NCBI GenBank assembly: GCA_003514385.1
Contig: DOQR01000001.1
Span: 104,207-168,206 of the forward strand
Length of the DNA: 64,000 nucleotides
Origin: Oscillospiraceae bacterium
GTDB lineage: Bacteria > Bacillota > Clostridia > Oscillospirales > Acutalibacteraceae
Reading direction: 5' to 3'
In this document: positions 1 to 7,645 of the stretch, piece by piece
Numbering within the stretch: the first letter of the stretch is position 1
Layout: the number at the start of each line of letters is the position of its first letter
Made by a program: the position numbers and the translations under genes
Notes under the pieces: model-generated
Database searches by the model: none
What the model was told of the DNA's origin: nothing
The model's input: the letters and a program-made list of their open reading frames with translations, nothing else

Positions 1-178
1 CAGTCTCGCGCTCAAACATCGCGATGCAGACCACCATGACCGTCACTGCGAGCTGATGCGCGCCGAACGGCTCGGGCAGAAGTCCCGGCGTATTCTGGAT
101 AACGGCGCAGAATATCAGCAGCACTGCGAAAATCACGCGGCGGATTATAAGTCTTTTCTTTTCGGCTGTGAGACCCAT
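1..178 (-). CDS. mreD: MreD, rod-shape-determining protein (N-terminal part, cut by window edge)
   Basis: The minus-strand frame opens with ATG at 178 and reads without a stop to base 1, so only the first 59 codons are present. The visible part starts MGLTAEKKRLIIRRVIFAVL, a basic N-terminus followed by a hydrophobic helix, and a second hydrophobic stretch follows. MreD is a small polytopic inner-membrane component of the elongasome, working with MreB and MreC to direct lateral wall synthesis. The identification rests mainly on position: it lies 25 bases after mreC in the universal mreB-mreC-mreD order. The sequence alone is too short and too poorly conserved to prove the family. Confidence 0.75.
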   Translation of the reverse strand, partial: MGLTAEKKRLIIRRVIFAVLLIFCAVIQNTPGLLPEPFGAHQLAVTVMVVCIAMFERET

Positions 179-203
179 AGACAAGTCCCTTTCGATAAAT
201 TTG

Positions 204-1055
204 TTACTCTGTGACGCTCGAACCCTGACCCTCGAACTCGGTGATTATAAAAACATCTGTTATCGAAGCTATGTCCGCGCCGGGCTTGATTATCGCGGTC
301 GCGGAGATGTCCGTGTCGGAGTCCTCGACTTTTGTGACCGTGCCTATAATGAGATCGCGCGGATAGATGCCGCCGACTCCCGATGTGCAGACGATTCCGC
401 CGGGGGAGACCGCCGTTGAGCTCGAAAGACCGGGCATGGTGCAGAGTCCGTTCTTGGCGTATGCCGCAGTCGTTGTGACAAAGCCGAGGTCGCGCGTGCG
501 GATCTCATATGCGCTGGTGTTGACGCTCGGGTTGAGTATAGTTTTTATCGTGCACTGCGTGAGGGTCACGGATGTGACGACGCCGACGAGATATTTGCCG
601 TAGATAACGGGGTCGTTGACGGCGATTCCGTCATTGCTGCCGCGGTTCAAAACAAAAGCGGAGAGCGGGTTCGCCGCATCTCTGCCGACCACCGACGCCT
701 CGCAGAATTTGTAGTCCTTGTGGCTCTCTTTGAGTTCGAGGAACTCTTTGTAGAGCGCGTTCTGGCTCTTCATCTGCTCGTAGTCAACGAGCTGGCTCTG
801 AAGATCCTCAATTTCTTTGTTCAGCTCATCTACCTGCTTCGAGAGCGTGGCGGAGGACTTGAAGTTTATCGAGAAAGCCGAAAACTTCTGCGCCAAAAAC
901 GACGACGCGCGCTGAAGCGGCGAAAACACCGTGCTTATCACGGAATTTGCGGGCGAAGAGCCCGAATGCATCGCCGCTGCCGCCGCAACGCCGATAATCA
1001 GCACGACGAGCACGCCGACAAATATTTTGAATGTTCTGGATTTGTAAAACTTCAA
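204..1055 (-). CDS. mreC: MreC, rod-shape-determining protein
   Basis: MreC is a bitopic protein that links the cytoplasmic MreB filament to periplasmic or cell-surface wall synthases. The predicted protein (about 283 residues) has a short basic N-terminus, one membrane helix (FKIFVGVLVVLIIGVAAAAA), a coiled coil at about residues 55-95, and the beta-rich MreC domain with typical motifs such as VVGRDAANPLSAFVLNRGS and GLVGV-like turns. I chose the TTG start at 1055 because AAAGGAGAG lies just upstream; a longer frame from an ATG at 1100 has no ribosome site. It follows mreB by about 170 bases and precedes mreD, so the three are probably co-transcribed. Confidence 0.93.
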   Translation of the reverse strand: MKFYKSRTFKIFVGVLVVLIIGVAAAAAMHSGSSPANSVISTVFSPLQRASSFLAQKFSAFSINFKSSATLSKQVDELNKEIEDLQSQLVDYEQMKSQNALYKEFLELKESHKDYKFCEASVVGRDAANPLSAFVLNRGSNDGIAVNDPVIYGKYLVGVVTSVTLTQCTIKTILNPSVNTSAYEIRTRDLGFVTTTAAYAKNGLCTMPGLSSSTAVSPGGIVCTSGVGGIYPRDLIIGTVTKVEDSDTDISATAIIKPGADIASITDVFIITEFEGQGSSVTE

Positions 1056-1223
1056 TTGAGTCTCTCCTTTGCTTGGAAGAAGTAAGTCTATACAACGCAA
1101 AAAATCCCGCGGGTTTGCAAAAAGTATGCAGAAAGGCAGAAAAACCGTTGTGCCGCATAGTTTTTGTAAGCCTGCGAGAACGCGGGCCGTCTGCGGAAAG
1201 CAGAGCGACCCGCGAAAAGGCGT

Positions 1224-2216
1224 TTATTTATCGAGCGGATGCTCGAGGCAGATGCCTGTTCCGTCAACGACGCAGTCGAGCGGACTCTCCGCAACGAGAA
1301 CGGGGATGCGGGTCTCGGCGGCAATGAGCTTGTCGAGACCTCTGAGCAGAGCGCCGCCGCCGGTGAGCATGATGCCGTGGTCGATAATGTCCGCAGCGAG
1401 CTCGGGGGGAGTCTTCTCAAGGGTAGCCTTGATGACATCGAGGATCTGATTGACGGAGTCGGACAGAGCCTCTCTGATCTCCTCCGCGGAGATCTCGATG
1501 TTCTTCGGCAGACCGTCCATGAGGTTGCGGCCCTTGATGTTCATCGCGCCTTCGCCCTCGTAGGGATAGGCGGAGCCGATCTTTATCTTGATATCCTCAG
1601 CGGTTCTCTCGCCGATGAGCAGGTTGTATTTCTTCTTGATGTAGTTGATGATGGACTCATCAAAATTGTCGCCCGCGACTCTTGCGGAGTTCGAGGTAAC
1701 AACGTCACCCAGGGAGATAACGGCAACTTCGCTCGTGCCGCCGCCGATGTCGACGACCATGCTTCCGGTGGGCTCGGAAACGGGGAGACCCGCACCGATA
1801 GCGGCAGCCATGGGCTCCTCAATGAGGCTGACATATTTTGCGCCTGCGCTTCTCGCGGCGTCGTTGACAGCGTTTCTCTCAACGCCGGTAACGCCCGAGG
1901 GGATGCAGATCATAACGCGGACTCTCGCGAGCGGGGAGTTCTTCGTGACCTTCTTTATGAAAGCCTTGAGCATATCCGCGGTGATGTCGAAGTCGGCGAT
2001 AACGCCGTCCTTGAGGGGACGGACTGCGGTTATGGAGCCGGGAGTTCTGCCGATCATCTCCTTGGCTTCTGTGCCGACGGCAACGACTCTGGGCGGATTG
2101 TACTTCTGATCGACCGCAACGACGGAGGGCTCTCTTATAACGATGCCCTTGCCTTTTACGAACACGAGGGTGTTCGCGGTACCCAAATCGATACCGATAT
2201 CAAGTGAAAATAACAT
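1224..2216 (-). CDS. mreB: MreB, actin-like cell-shape protein
   Basis: This 330-residue protein is a bacterial actin of the MreB/Mbl family, which forms membrane-associated filaments that position the elongation machinery. It carries the phosphate-1 loop near the N-terminus ([20 protein letters not shown]), the phosphate-2 motif ([18 protein letters not shown]) near residue 155 and the adenosine motif ([13 protein letters not shown]) near residue 285. The length is normal for the family. A strong ribosome site, AAAGGAG, lies six bases before the ATG. It is the first gene of the mreBCD set, 41 bases after a lipoprotein gene on the same strand. Confidence 0.97.
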   Translation of the reverse strand: MLFSLDIGIDLGTANTLVFVKGKGIVIREPSVVAVDQKYNPPRVVAVGTEAKEMIGRTPGSITAVRPLKDGVIADFDITADMLKAFIKKVTKNSPLARVRVMICIPSGVTGVERNAVNDAARSAGAKYVSLIEEPMAAAIGAGLPVSEPTGSMVVDIGGGTSEVAVISLGDVVTSNSARVAGDNFDESIINYIKKKYNLLIGERTAEDIKIKIGSAYPYEGEGAMNIKGRNLMDGLPKNIEISAEEIREALSDSVNQILDVIKATLEKTPPELAADIIDHGIMLTGGGALLRGLDKLIAAETRIPVLVAESPLDCVVDGTGICLEHPLDK

Positions 2217-2257
2217 ACTGTTCTCCTTTCAACAGTCAGAATACTTTTTATCGTCTG

Positions 2258-2926
2258 TTATCTGAACGAAATAGAATTGACAATTGATTCAAAATCTCCG
2301 GTGTTTGCGCCGGCTTTTGAAGTTTTATAGGTGCAGGCATAGGTCACGCCGTTTCTCTCGAACAGGGCGGAGGCTATAAACGCCTCTTTGCCGTTCGCGG
2401 AGACCTTGATCTCCGTAAACTTTGCGTCCTGACCGCAGAGGGTCTTCGTTTCGCTGTTGACTTCGGGATTGAAGCCCTGCTCCTTGAGCGAAGAGATGAC
2501 CTCGCCGATATCGGCGGACTTGTCATCGACGCTCTTTTCGGTGTCATAAATTATGTCGATGGTCTCGTCGCCTTTTGTGAGGGTTATTGCGGAGCCGACT
2601 GCCGACATATCGTATCCGGAGGGCTGGGTGAATGTGAAATATCTGCAATAGACGTTCTTGCCGGAGACAAGAAGATAATCGAGCGCGATGGCGTTTGTTG
2701 CCTGCTCGCCGTTTTCGTCCTTCTTTGCATTGCCCTTTTCGTCTGTGTCGACAATGACAATATTGCCTGCCTCGTCATAAACGGGCTTGCCGTTTTCGTC
2801 GGTCACGAGCACGCGGTCGTTGCCGCTGCTGTCCTTGACTTTGAGTCCTTTTGCTTTTGAGCAGCCGGTGAAAAGACAGACTGCCGCGAGCATACAGATG
2901 AGCAGAGACGAGATGATTTTCTTCAT
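2258..2926 (-). CDS. Predicted lipoprotein of unknown function
   Basis: The 222-residue product starts with a signal peptide ending in a lipobox (LFTGC, Cys22), so it should be lipid-anchored outside the membrane. Residues 30-75 are rich in Asp, Gly, Asn and Lys and contain repeated DENGKPVYDEAGN-like units (VTDENGK, DTDEKGN, KDENGEQ), probably a flexible linker. The rest (about 80-222) looks like a single alpha/beta domain with motifs YFTFTQPSGYD and NSISFR at the very end, a pattern seen in PsbP-like or LpqN-like lipoproteins, but I do not assign a family. GGGGAGGT precedes the ATG. It lies immediately upstream of mreB and may share its transcript. Confidence 0.8.
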   Translation of the reverse strand: MKKIISSLLICMLAAVCLFTGCSKAKGLKVKDSSGNDRVLVTDENGKPVYDEAGNIVIVDTDEKGNAKKDENGEQATNAIALDYLLVSGKNVYCRYFTFTQPSGYDMSAVGSAITLTKGDETIDIIYDTEKSVDDKSADIGEVISSLKEQGFNPEVNSETKTLCGQDAKFTEIKVSANGKEAFIASALFERNGVTYACTYKTSKAGANTGDFESIVNSISFR

Positions 2927-2977
2927 TCTTTAAGACCTCCCCTTCGTCCTTATCGTCCGAAAATTATTGCCTGTTTC

Positions 2978-3007
2978 AGTATAACACAGGGTATTGCACT
3001 TTTTCAA
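2978..3007 (-). promoter_or_regulatory. Probable sigma-A promoter of the lipoprotein-mreBCD unit
   Basis: On the minus strand TTGAAA (3007-3002) and TATACT (2983-2978) are separated by 18 bases, about 50 bases before the lipoprotein start. It is a good but not perfect housekeeping promoter. Confidence 0.55.
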
Positions 3008-3057
3008 GTGCGGAATCGAAGATATGATTGACACAAAAAGGCGGTTTGAACCGTTTA

Positions 3058-4659
3058 TCAGCCGTTGAGGGCCTCAAAATTCTCCTTGTTGCTCTTGTAG
3101 AGGTTCTTGAAGACTGCGAAGTTCTTGTCATATATAGGCTTGAGCGAGGGGTTCGGAATGAACGTCTTCTTCGCCGGGACGAGCTTCTTCGCCTCTTCGA
3201 TGCTGCCTATCATGCCCAGACCGACTGCGGAGATGACCGCCGCGCCGACTGCACCGACGTTCTGCGGGCTTGCAACGACCTCGACCGTTCTGCCTGTGCA
3301 GTCCGCGAGTATCTGGCTGGTGACGTCGGAGAGAGCGCCGCCGCCGACAAAGCGGAGAACATCGGAGGTCTTAGTCTTTTTGTCCTCGGTCTCAAGGAAC
3401 CAGCGCAGGTGCATGCAAGTGCCCTCAACAACGGCGCGGATGAGCTCGGTCTTGCCGGTCTCAAGGCTGATGTTGAAGAACATTCCGCGGGCGTTCGGAT
3501 CCTCGAACGGGCAGCGGTTGCCGTGCAGCCACGGGGTGAAGATAACTCCGCCGCAGCCTGCGGGGGTCTTGTTTATAACATGCGACATGTAGTCGTAAAG
3601 GCTCGTGAATATGGACTCCTTCGAGGAGGCGACATCGGTCTTCTCGAGGAATATGTCAATTTCATCGAGGGCAAGGTGATCCTTGACCCACTCGAGGCAC
3701 TTGCCGGCGGTCTCAAGCTCTGCGAAGTAGTTGAGTCTGCCGTTTTGCGCGCCGATTATCGCGGCGATCATCGCGCTCGTGTCGACTATATTCTTGTCAA
3801 CAACGGTGGATACCCAGCCGGAGGTGCCGCAGTAGATGTGCGTGTCGCCCATGCCGACCGCGCCCGCGCCGACGCCGATGAGCGAAGCGTCTCCGCCGCC
3901 GCCGAATACGGGCGTGCCCTCGCACAGTCCGAGATCGTCCGCAGCCTTTTCGGTAAGACCGCCGACGAGAGCGGTGGAGTCGATTATCTCAGCCATATGC
4001 TCGGGCTTGACGTTGAACATCTTGAGCATCTCGGGGCTCCAGCCCTCCTTGCCCTTGCGGACATCGTAGAGCAGAGTGCCGAAAGCCGAGTCGCGCGTCA
4101 TGACGAACTTGTCGGTCATGCGGCAGATTATGTATTCTTTGACGTCGAGCCACTTATAGGTTCTCGCGAAGTTCTCGGGCTCATTCTCCTCGACCCATTT
4201 ATATTTGTATACGGGATCCTTGACGCTCGCGGACACGGCACCGGTTATCTGCAGAGACTTGAGAAGCTTCGGAATATAAGCTCCCGCAATCTGCGGACCG
4301 TAAGCCATGAGTTCCTTTATCTGCTTCTTTGCGCGCTGATCCATGTAGCTCATCGCCTTGCGCACGGGCTGGCCGTCCTTGTCGACGAGCACGAGACCCT
4401 GCATCTGGGAGCAGAAGGATATACCGGCTATCTCCGAAGTGCTCACGCTCGTTGAATTCATGAGTCTCTTCGTGGTGTTGCATATCGCGCTCCACCACTC
4501 GTCGGGATCCTGCTCTGCGCCGCCGTCCGGATAAACGGTCAGCGAATAGCCTTCCATCTCCGCAGCGATCAGCTTTATTTCATCTTCAACTTCAAACAGA
4601 CAGGTTTTGACGCCCGTCGTGCCGATGTCGTATGATAAGACGTATGTTCTGTCGCTCAT
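3058..4659 (-). CDS. FGGY-family carbohydrate kinase, xylulokinase-like
   Basis: A 533-residue sugar kinase of the FGGY family. The N-terminal ATPase lobe begins YVLSYDIGTTGVKTCLFEV, the phosphate loop of the hexokinase/actin fold, and the C-terminal lobe contains RFVGGGALSDVTSQILAD and VGAVGAAVISAVGLG, the adenine-binding and FGGY signature region. The EQDPDEWW motif near residue 50 is common in xylulokinases (D-xylulose to D-xylulose 5-phosphate), but FGGY members act on several ketoses and alditols, so the substrate is not certain. It is a single-gene unit, with the convergent mre region downstream and its own promoter upstream. No isomerase or sugar transporter adjoins it. Confidence 0.88.
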   Translation of the reverse strand: MSDRTYVLSYDIGTTGVKTCLFEVEDEIKLIAAEMEGYSLTVYPDGGAEQDPDEWWSAICNTTKRLMNSTSVSTSEIAGISFCSQMQGLVLVDKDGQPVRKAMSYMDQRAKKQIKELMAYGPQIAGAYIPKLLKSLQITGAVSASVKDPVYKYKWVEENEPENFARTYKWLDVKEYIICRMTDKFVMTRDSAFGTLLYDVRKGKEGWSPEMLKMFNVKPEHMAEIIDSTALVGGLTEKAADDLGLCEGTPVFGGGGDASLIGVGAGAVGMGDTHIYCGTSGWVSTVVDKNIVDTSAMIAAIIGAQNGRLNYFAELETAGKCLEWVKDHLALDEIDIFLEKTDVASSKESIFTSLYDYMSHVINKTPAGCGGVIFTPWLHGNRCPFEDPNARGMFFNISLETGKTELIRAVVEGTCMHLRWFLETEDKKTKTSDVLRFVGGGALSDVTSQILADCTGRTVEVVASPQNVGAVGAAVISAVGLGMIGSIEEAKKLVPAKKTFIPNPSLKPIYDKNFAVFKNLYKSNKENFEALNG

Positions 4660-4716
4660 TACAAATTTTTCTCCCTTCGCGGCTTTTCATAAACAAAGCC
4701 CCAATCTATCCATTCA

Positions 4717-4745
4717 ATTATATAGCAAAAAATTGATGATTACAA
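4717..4745 (-). promoter_or_regulatory. Probable promoter of the FGGY kinase gene
   Basis: Minus-strand TTGTAA (4745-4740), a 17-base spacer, then TATAAT (4722-4717), about 58 bases before the kinase start. Confidence 0.5.
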
Positions 4746-4947
4746 TGTAATAGCAAAAAAATTTTAAAAAACCGCGAAGCGGCACCCGCCGCAGAAAATA
4801 TTTATCCGCGTCCCCAAAGAAAAGAAAAACTTTCCGAAGCCGGCAAAAAACTGTCAAAAAAAGCGCCGCGGGCAGACCGAAAACCGCCGCAATGCATAGC
4901 GTACCCGCCGGGCAGCGGAGAAAAATAAAAAAATTTTGAAATAACAG
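4746..4947. other. Non-coding spacer between kinase and tRNA-Arg
   Basis: Purine-rich, A-tract-containing DNA with scattered GC-rich patches. I see no convincing gene, RNA or strong hairpin here; it separates the divergent kinase promoter from the tRNA promoter. Confidence 0.5.
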
Positions 4948-4976
4948 TTGATTTTTGCGGCGCGTTGTGCTAATAT
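4948..4976 (+). promoter_or_regulatory. Promoter of tRNA-Arg
   Basis: TTGATT (4948-4953), a 17-base spacer and TAATAT (4971-4976), placing the start about ten bases before the mature tRNA 5' end. Confidence 0.6.
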
Positions 4977-4992
4977 ACTATGGCAATCAGAT

Positions 4993-5069
4993 GCGCTGCT
5001 AGCTCAGTTGGATAGAGTGTTTGGCTACGAACCAAAAGGTCAGGGGTTCGAATCCCTTGCAGCGCGCCA
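4993..5069 (+). tRNA. tRNA-Arg (anticodon ACG)
   Basis: A complete cloverleaf of 77 bases with encoded CCA. Acceptor stem GCGCTGC pairs with GCAGCGC; D-arm GCTC/GAGT with AGTTGGATA loop; anticodon stem TTTGG/CCAAA around CTACGAA (anticodon ACG); T-arm AGGGG-TTCGAAT-CCCTT; discriminator G then CCA at 5067-5069. ACG (read as ICG) serves CGU/CGC/CGA codons. It has its own promoter and terminator, and an unusual flanking element follows it. Confidence 0.97.
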
Positions 5070-5112
5070 AGAACGGAAGCAATACCGCAAGTGTTGCTTC
5101 CGTTCTTTTTTT
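5069..5112 (+). terminator. Rho-independent terminator of tRNA-Arg
   Basis: A perfect 14-bp stem (AAGAACGGAAGCAA paired with TTGCTTCCGTTCTT, loop of 11) followed by a run of T residues. Confidence 0.9.
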
Positions 5113-5117
5113 ATTTT

Positions 5118-5270
5118 CAAGGGATTCGAACCCTGAGAGGGTGAGCGGCGTTAAGAAAACAGTCCGGTGGACTGTTTTTAGCCGCGAAGTGTGAGGCGGG
5201 TGCTGCTGCGCAGCAGCGGTCGCCGAGCACGCAAGGCGGCGCAGCCGACTGTATCCCTTGCAGCGCACCA
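5118..5270 (+). repeat. tRNA-flanking element with inverted T-arm copy and duplicated tRNA 3' end
   Basis: The segment opens with CAAGGGATTCGAACCC (5118-5133), the exact reverse complement of tRNA-Arg bases 5044-5059. It then has a perfect 10-bp hairpin with a 3-base loop (5156-5178, arms AAAACAGTCC), a perfect 16-bp palindrome (5202-5217, GCTGCTGC/GCAGCAGC) and closes with a copy of the tRNA 3' end (5253-5270) that matches 5052-5069 in 17 of 18 bases, including CCA. A second terminator follows. There is no credible reading frame. It could be a non-autonomous mobile element using the tRNA 3' end as its target, or a tRNA-derived repeat family. What is seen is the repeats; mobility is inference. 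Confidence 0.7.
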
Positions 5271-5274
5271 AGTT

Positions 5275-5320
5275 AAAAGCCTTGATAACTCTGAGCTTTT
5301 GGAGTTTGAAGGGCTTTTTT
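5275..5320 (+). terminator. Second terminator, after the duplicated tRNA 3' end
   Basis: AAAAGCCTT (5275-5283) can pair with AAGGGCTTTT (5309-5318), with an inner AACTC/GAGTT helix, followed by T residues. Both copies of the tRNA 3' end are thus followed by terminators, as expected if one is a displaced original. Confidence 0.6.
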
Positions 5321-5393
5321 CTTTTTAGTTTTCGGTAGCATTTCTAACATTTATCCTGCAAACAGCTTTAAGTACCCATTTTTATATAACCTG

Positions 5394-5422
5394 TTGACAT
5401 TTGTTTTTGAGTTTGCTATTAT
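5394..5422 (+). promoter_or_regulatory. Strong sigma-A promoter of the tetR gene
   Basis: Consensus TTGACA (5394-5399), exactly 17 bases, then TATTAT (5417-5422). The transcription start falls inside the palindrome at 5425-5441, a layout suited to self-repression. Confidence 0.8.
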
Positions 5423-5424
5423 AT

Positions 5425-5441
5425 ACATACCGAAAGTATGT
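5425..5441 (+). promoter_or_regulatory. TetR-family operator, copy 1
   Basis: ACATAC-CGAAA-GTATGT is a 17-bp palindrome with 6-bp arms and a 5-base centre. A near-identical copy lies before the adjacent transporter (6144-6160). Two copies placed before the regulator and its neighbour is the usual arrangement for a local TetR repressor. Confidence 0.75.
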
Positions 5442-5452
5442 AAGGAGCAAAT

Positions 5453-6100
5453 ATGAGCAGAAATAAATATCCGGAGGAAACGGTAAATCTTATCCTCGAT
5501 GTGTCCCAGCGTTTATTTATAGAAAAGGGATACGACAACACAACGATTCAGGATATCATCGATGAACTGGGCGGACTCACAAAGGGCGCGATATATCACC
5601 ATTTCAGTTCAAAGCAGGATATCCTTGATGCGGTCATAGAACGGCTTTTTGCAAAAAATACGCTGTCTGCGAGTTGGCGTAAAATTCAATCCGATACCGA
5701 TATTACGGGCGGAGAGAAGCTCAAGCGTATGCTTGCTGCGGCTCTGACGGATGAGCAGGAACAGCAGTTCAGAAAATTGGGAGTGCATTTGCAGAATATG
5801 CCGCAGATGCTCAGCGACCTTGTTCTGCGCTCCGTAAACGATATAGCACCTAATGCCTTTGAACCGGTTATCGAAGAGGGCGTTAGGGACGGATCTCTGT
5901 CGGTCATGTTCCCGAAGCAGGCTGCCGAGGCGGTTTCGCTTATCGCGAATATTTGGATAAACCCGCTTGTTTTTCCTGTTGACAACGAAGAGCTGAAAGC
6001 AAAGTTTGAGTTTATTTGCGGTATAACAAAGTCTATCGGGCTTGACATTTCCGACATCTATCCGCTGCTCGACAAAATGAACAGCGATATCAATCTTTAA
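5453..6100 (+). CDS. TetR/AcrR-family transcriptional regulator
   Basis: A 215-residue TetR-type repressor. The N-terminal helix-turn-helix is clear at about residues 25-55 (TTIQDIIDELGGLTKGAIYHHF), followed by a divergent all-alpha ligand-binding and dimerisation domain. AAGGAG precedes the ATG. It is followed 73 bases later by a transporter gene on the same strand, and both genes carry the same 17-bp palindrome upstream, so the protein very likely represses itself and the transporter and is released by a small-molecule ligand. The ligand cannot be deduced from the sequence. Confidence 0.92.
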   Translation: MSRNKYPEETVNLILDVSQRLFIEKGYDNTTIQDIIDELGGLTKGAIYHHFSSKQDILDAVIERLFAKNTLSASWRKIQSDTDITGGEKLKRMLAAALTDEQEQQFRKLGVHLQNMPQMLSDLVLRSVNDIAPNAFEPVIEEGVRDGSLSVMFPKQAAEAVSLIANIWINPLVFPVDNEELKAKFEFICGITKSIGLDISDIYPLLDKMNSDINL

Positions 6101-6143
6101 ATATTCGGGAGGGTTTTACCCCTCCCATATATATTAACATTAA

Positions 6144-6160
6144 ACATACCAAAAGTATGT
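6144..6160 (+). promoter_or_regulatory. TetR-family operator, copy 2
   Basis: ACATAC-CAAAA-GTATGT, matching operator copy 1 in both arms and differing at one central base. It ends just before the transporter ribosome site AAGGAGG. A short GGGAGGG/CCCTCCC hairpin (about 6108-6126) lies between the two genes without a clear T-run. Confidence 0.75.
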
Positions 6161-6173
6161 AAGGAGGTAAACC

Positions 6174-7574
6174 ATGTCAACAACTTACACGAAAAGAGAA
6201 AAGTTCCGGTATCTTCTGGGTCTTTCCGGTCAGAACATCATATACGGAACAGTTACATCCGTGCTCGCATATTATCTTCAGTTCACGATTCTGATTCCTG
6301 CCGTATGGGTCGGTCTGATATTAAGTGTTGCGAGAATATTTGACGCCGTCAAAGACCCGTTTATCGGAGCGATGATAAGCAGAGGAAAACATAAACTAAA
6401 GGACTATCTTATCGCAGTGCCGATTCCCACAGCAATACTGACGATTCTCTGTTTCAGTAACGGAATTTATTCCGCGGAAAACAGTATGCCTAAAAATATT
6501 TTAATAGTGTTATCTGCGTTTGTGTTTTACATAATATGGGAAGTTGTGTTTACAATCGGCGATATTCCGATAACCGGGTATCCTTCAGTGCTCACAAGTG
6601 ATGAGGGCGACAGAACAAAGTTGCTTTCGCTACGTCCGATAGGTGGAATGGCGAGCGGTATAAGCACGCTTGCCGTTCAGCCGATTGCTTTTGCGTTGTC
6701 GGCAGTTTTCGGCGGAAGTGCAGTGGATGAGCGAAATGCTTTTCTTATAACGGTTGCCGCGTTTTCAATCATCGGCGGGGCGCTTTTTCAGTTTACCGCA
6801 ATCGGTTCGGTGGAAAGGGTTTCTGCCGAGCGCAGCGAAAATTCGGGTCAGCTCAGATATTTTATTACAAATCCGTTGCTCAGAAAAATCAGTATATCGG
6901 GATTTTTGGGCAGTCTGAAAGCCCTGACCGGTGTTATCCTCACTCCGCTGGTAACCTATTATTTTGCAAGTAAAAATCCGCAGATGTCGCTGATTTATAC
7001 GGCACTTTTCGGAGTGGGAAGTATTGTGGGACTGGTAATCTCGGCGGTAGCAGTCCCTAGTTTATCTAAAAAATACGGAACAAAAAGGCTCTTTGCCGCC
7101 GTCAATCTGATAAACATTTTTCCGAATCTTTTGCTATTTGCGCTGTATGTTAAATATCCTCAAAATATGACGAACATTCCGCAAACGGTTGCAATGTTCG
7201 TACTTACACTTATAATCGGAAGCTGTGTAAGCATTTCTTCGACCGTTCAGACGCTGATAATCTCACAAGCCGTTGACCTTGAAGAAAAAATATCAGGTAA
7301 CAGACCGGATGCGCTGTTTTTCTCCGCGCATACATTCATTGTCAAGATTGGTACCGGTTTATCGTCGCTCGCGGCGAGCATAGGCTATGCCGTCGTCAAA
7401 TTTTCATCCTCTGAAACGGCGGCGCTTAACGATTTTATTGCAAACGGCGGAATCCCGAGGCTCGACGGCAGATATTCAAATCTGATGACGCTTCTGTTCA
7501 TGCTGTATACTCTGCCCGTTGCGCTGAGTTCGCTTCTGTCTGCGCTTCCGTTTATTCGCAGGGAGCGGGAGTGA
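6174..7574 (+). CDS. MFS-type transporter, GPH (sugar:cation symporter) family
   Basis: A 466-residue integral membrane protein with about twelve hydrophobic helices. The N-terminal pattern (YLLGLSGQNIIYGTVTSVLA, then RIFDAVKDPFIGAMISR) fits the glycoside-pentoside-hexuronide:cation symporter family: the DxxxDP motif after helix two is typical. Because it is controlled with a TetR regulator rather than a sugar operon, it may export a toxic or signalling compound, or import a ligand; the sequence does not decide. AAGGAGG sits eight bases before the ATG. A bidirectional terminator follows. Confidence 0.85.
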   Translation: MSTTYTKREKFRYLLGLSGQNIIYGTVTSVLAYYLQFTILIPAVWVGLILSVARIFDAVKDPFIGAMISRGKHKLKDYLIAVPIPTAILTILCFSNGIYSAENSMPKNILIVLSAFVFYIIWEVVFTIGDIPITGYPSVLTSDEGDRTKLLSLRPIGGMASGISTLAVQPIAFALSAVFGGSAVDERNAFLITVAAFSIIGGALFQFTAIGSVERVSAERSENSGQLRYFITNPLLRKISISGFLGSLKALTGVILTPLVTYYFASKNPQMSLIYTALFGVGSIVGLVISAVAVPSLSKKYGTKRLFAAVNLINIFPNLLLFALYVKYPQNMTNIPQTVAMFVLTLIIGSCVSISSTVQTLIISQAVDLEEKISGNRPDALFFSAHTFIVKIGTGLSSLAASIGYAVVKFSSSETAALNDFIANGGIPRLDGRYSNLMTLLFMLYTLPVALSSLLSALPFIRRERE

Positions 7575-7606
7575 AAAATTAAAAAGTTTTGCGAAGTCAT
7601 AAAAAA

Positions 7607-7635
7607 TTCCGCCCGGTTTCCCGGACGGAACTTTT
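7607..7635. terminator. Bidirectional terminator between transporter and fucI
   Basis: TTCCGCCCGG/CCGGACGGAA, a 10-bp stem with a TTTC loop, flanked by A-run on the left and T-run on the right, so it can end transcripts from both convergent genes. Confidence 0.8.
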
Positions 7636-7645
7636 TATTTTTATC

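Noticed and set aside
4948..5136. A 62-codon frame through tRNA-Arg
   Set aside because: It consists of the tRNA itself and its terminator; no ribosome site.
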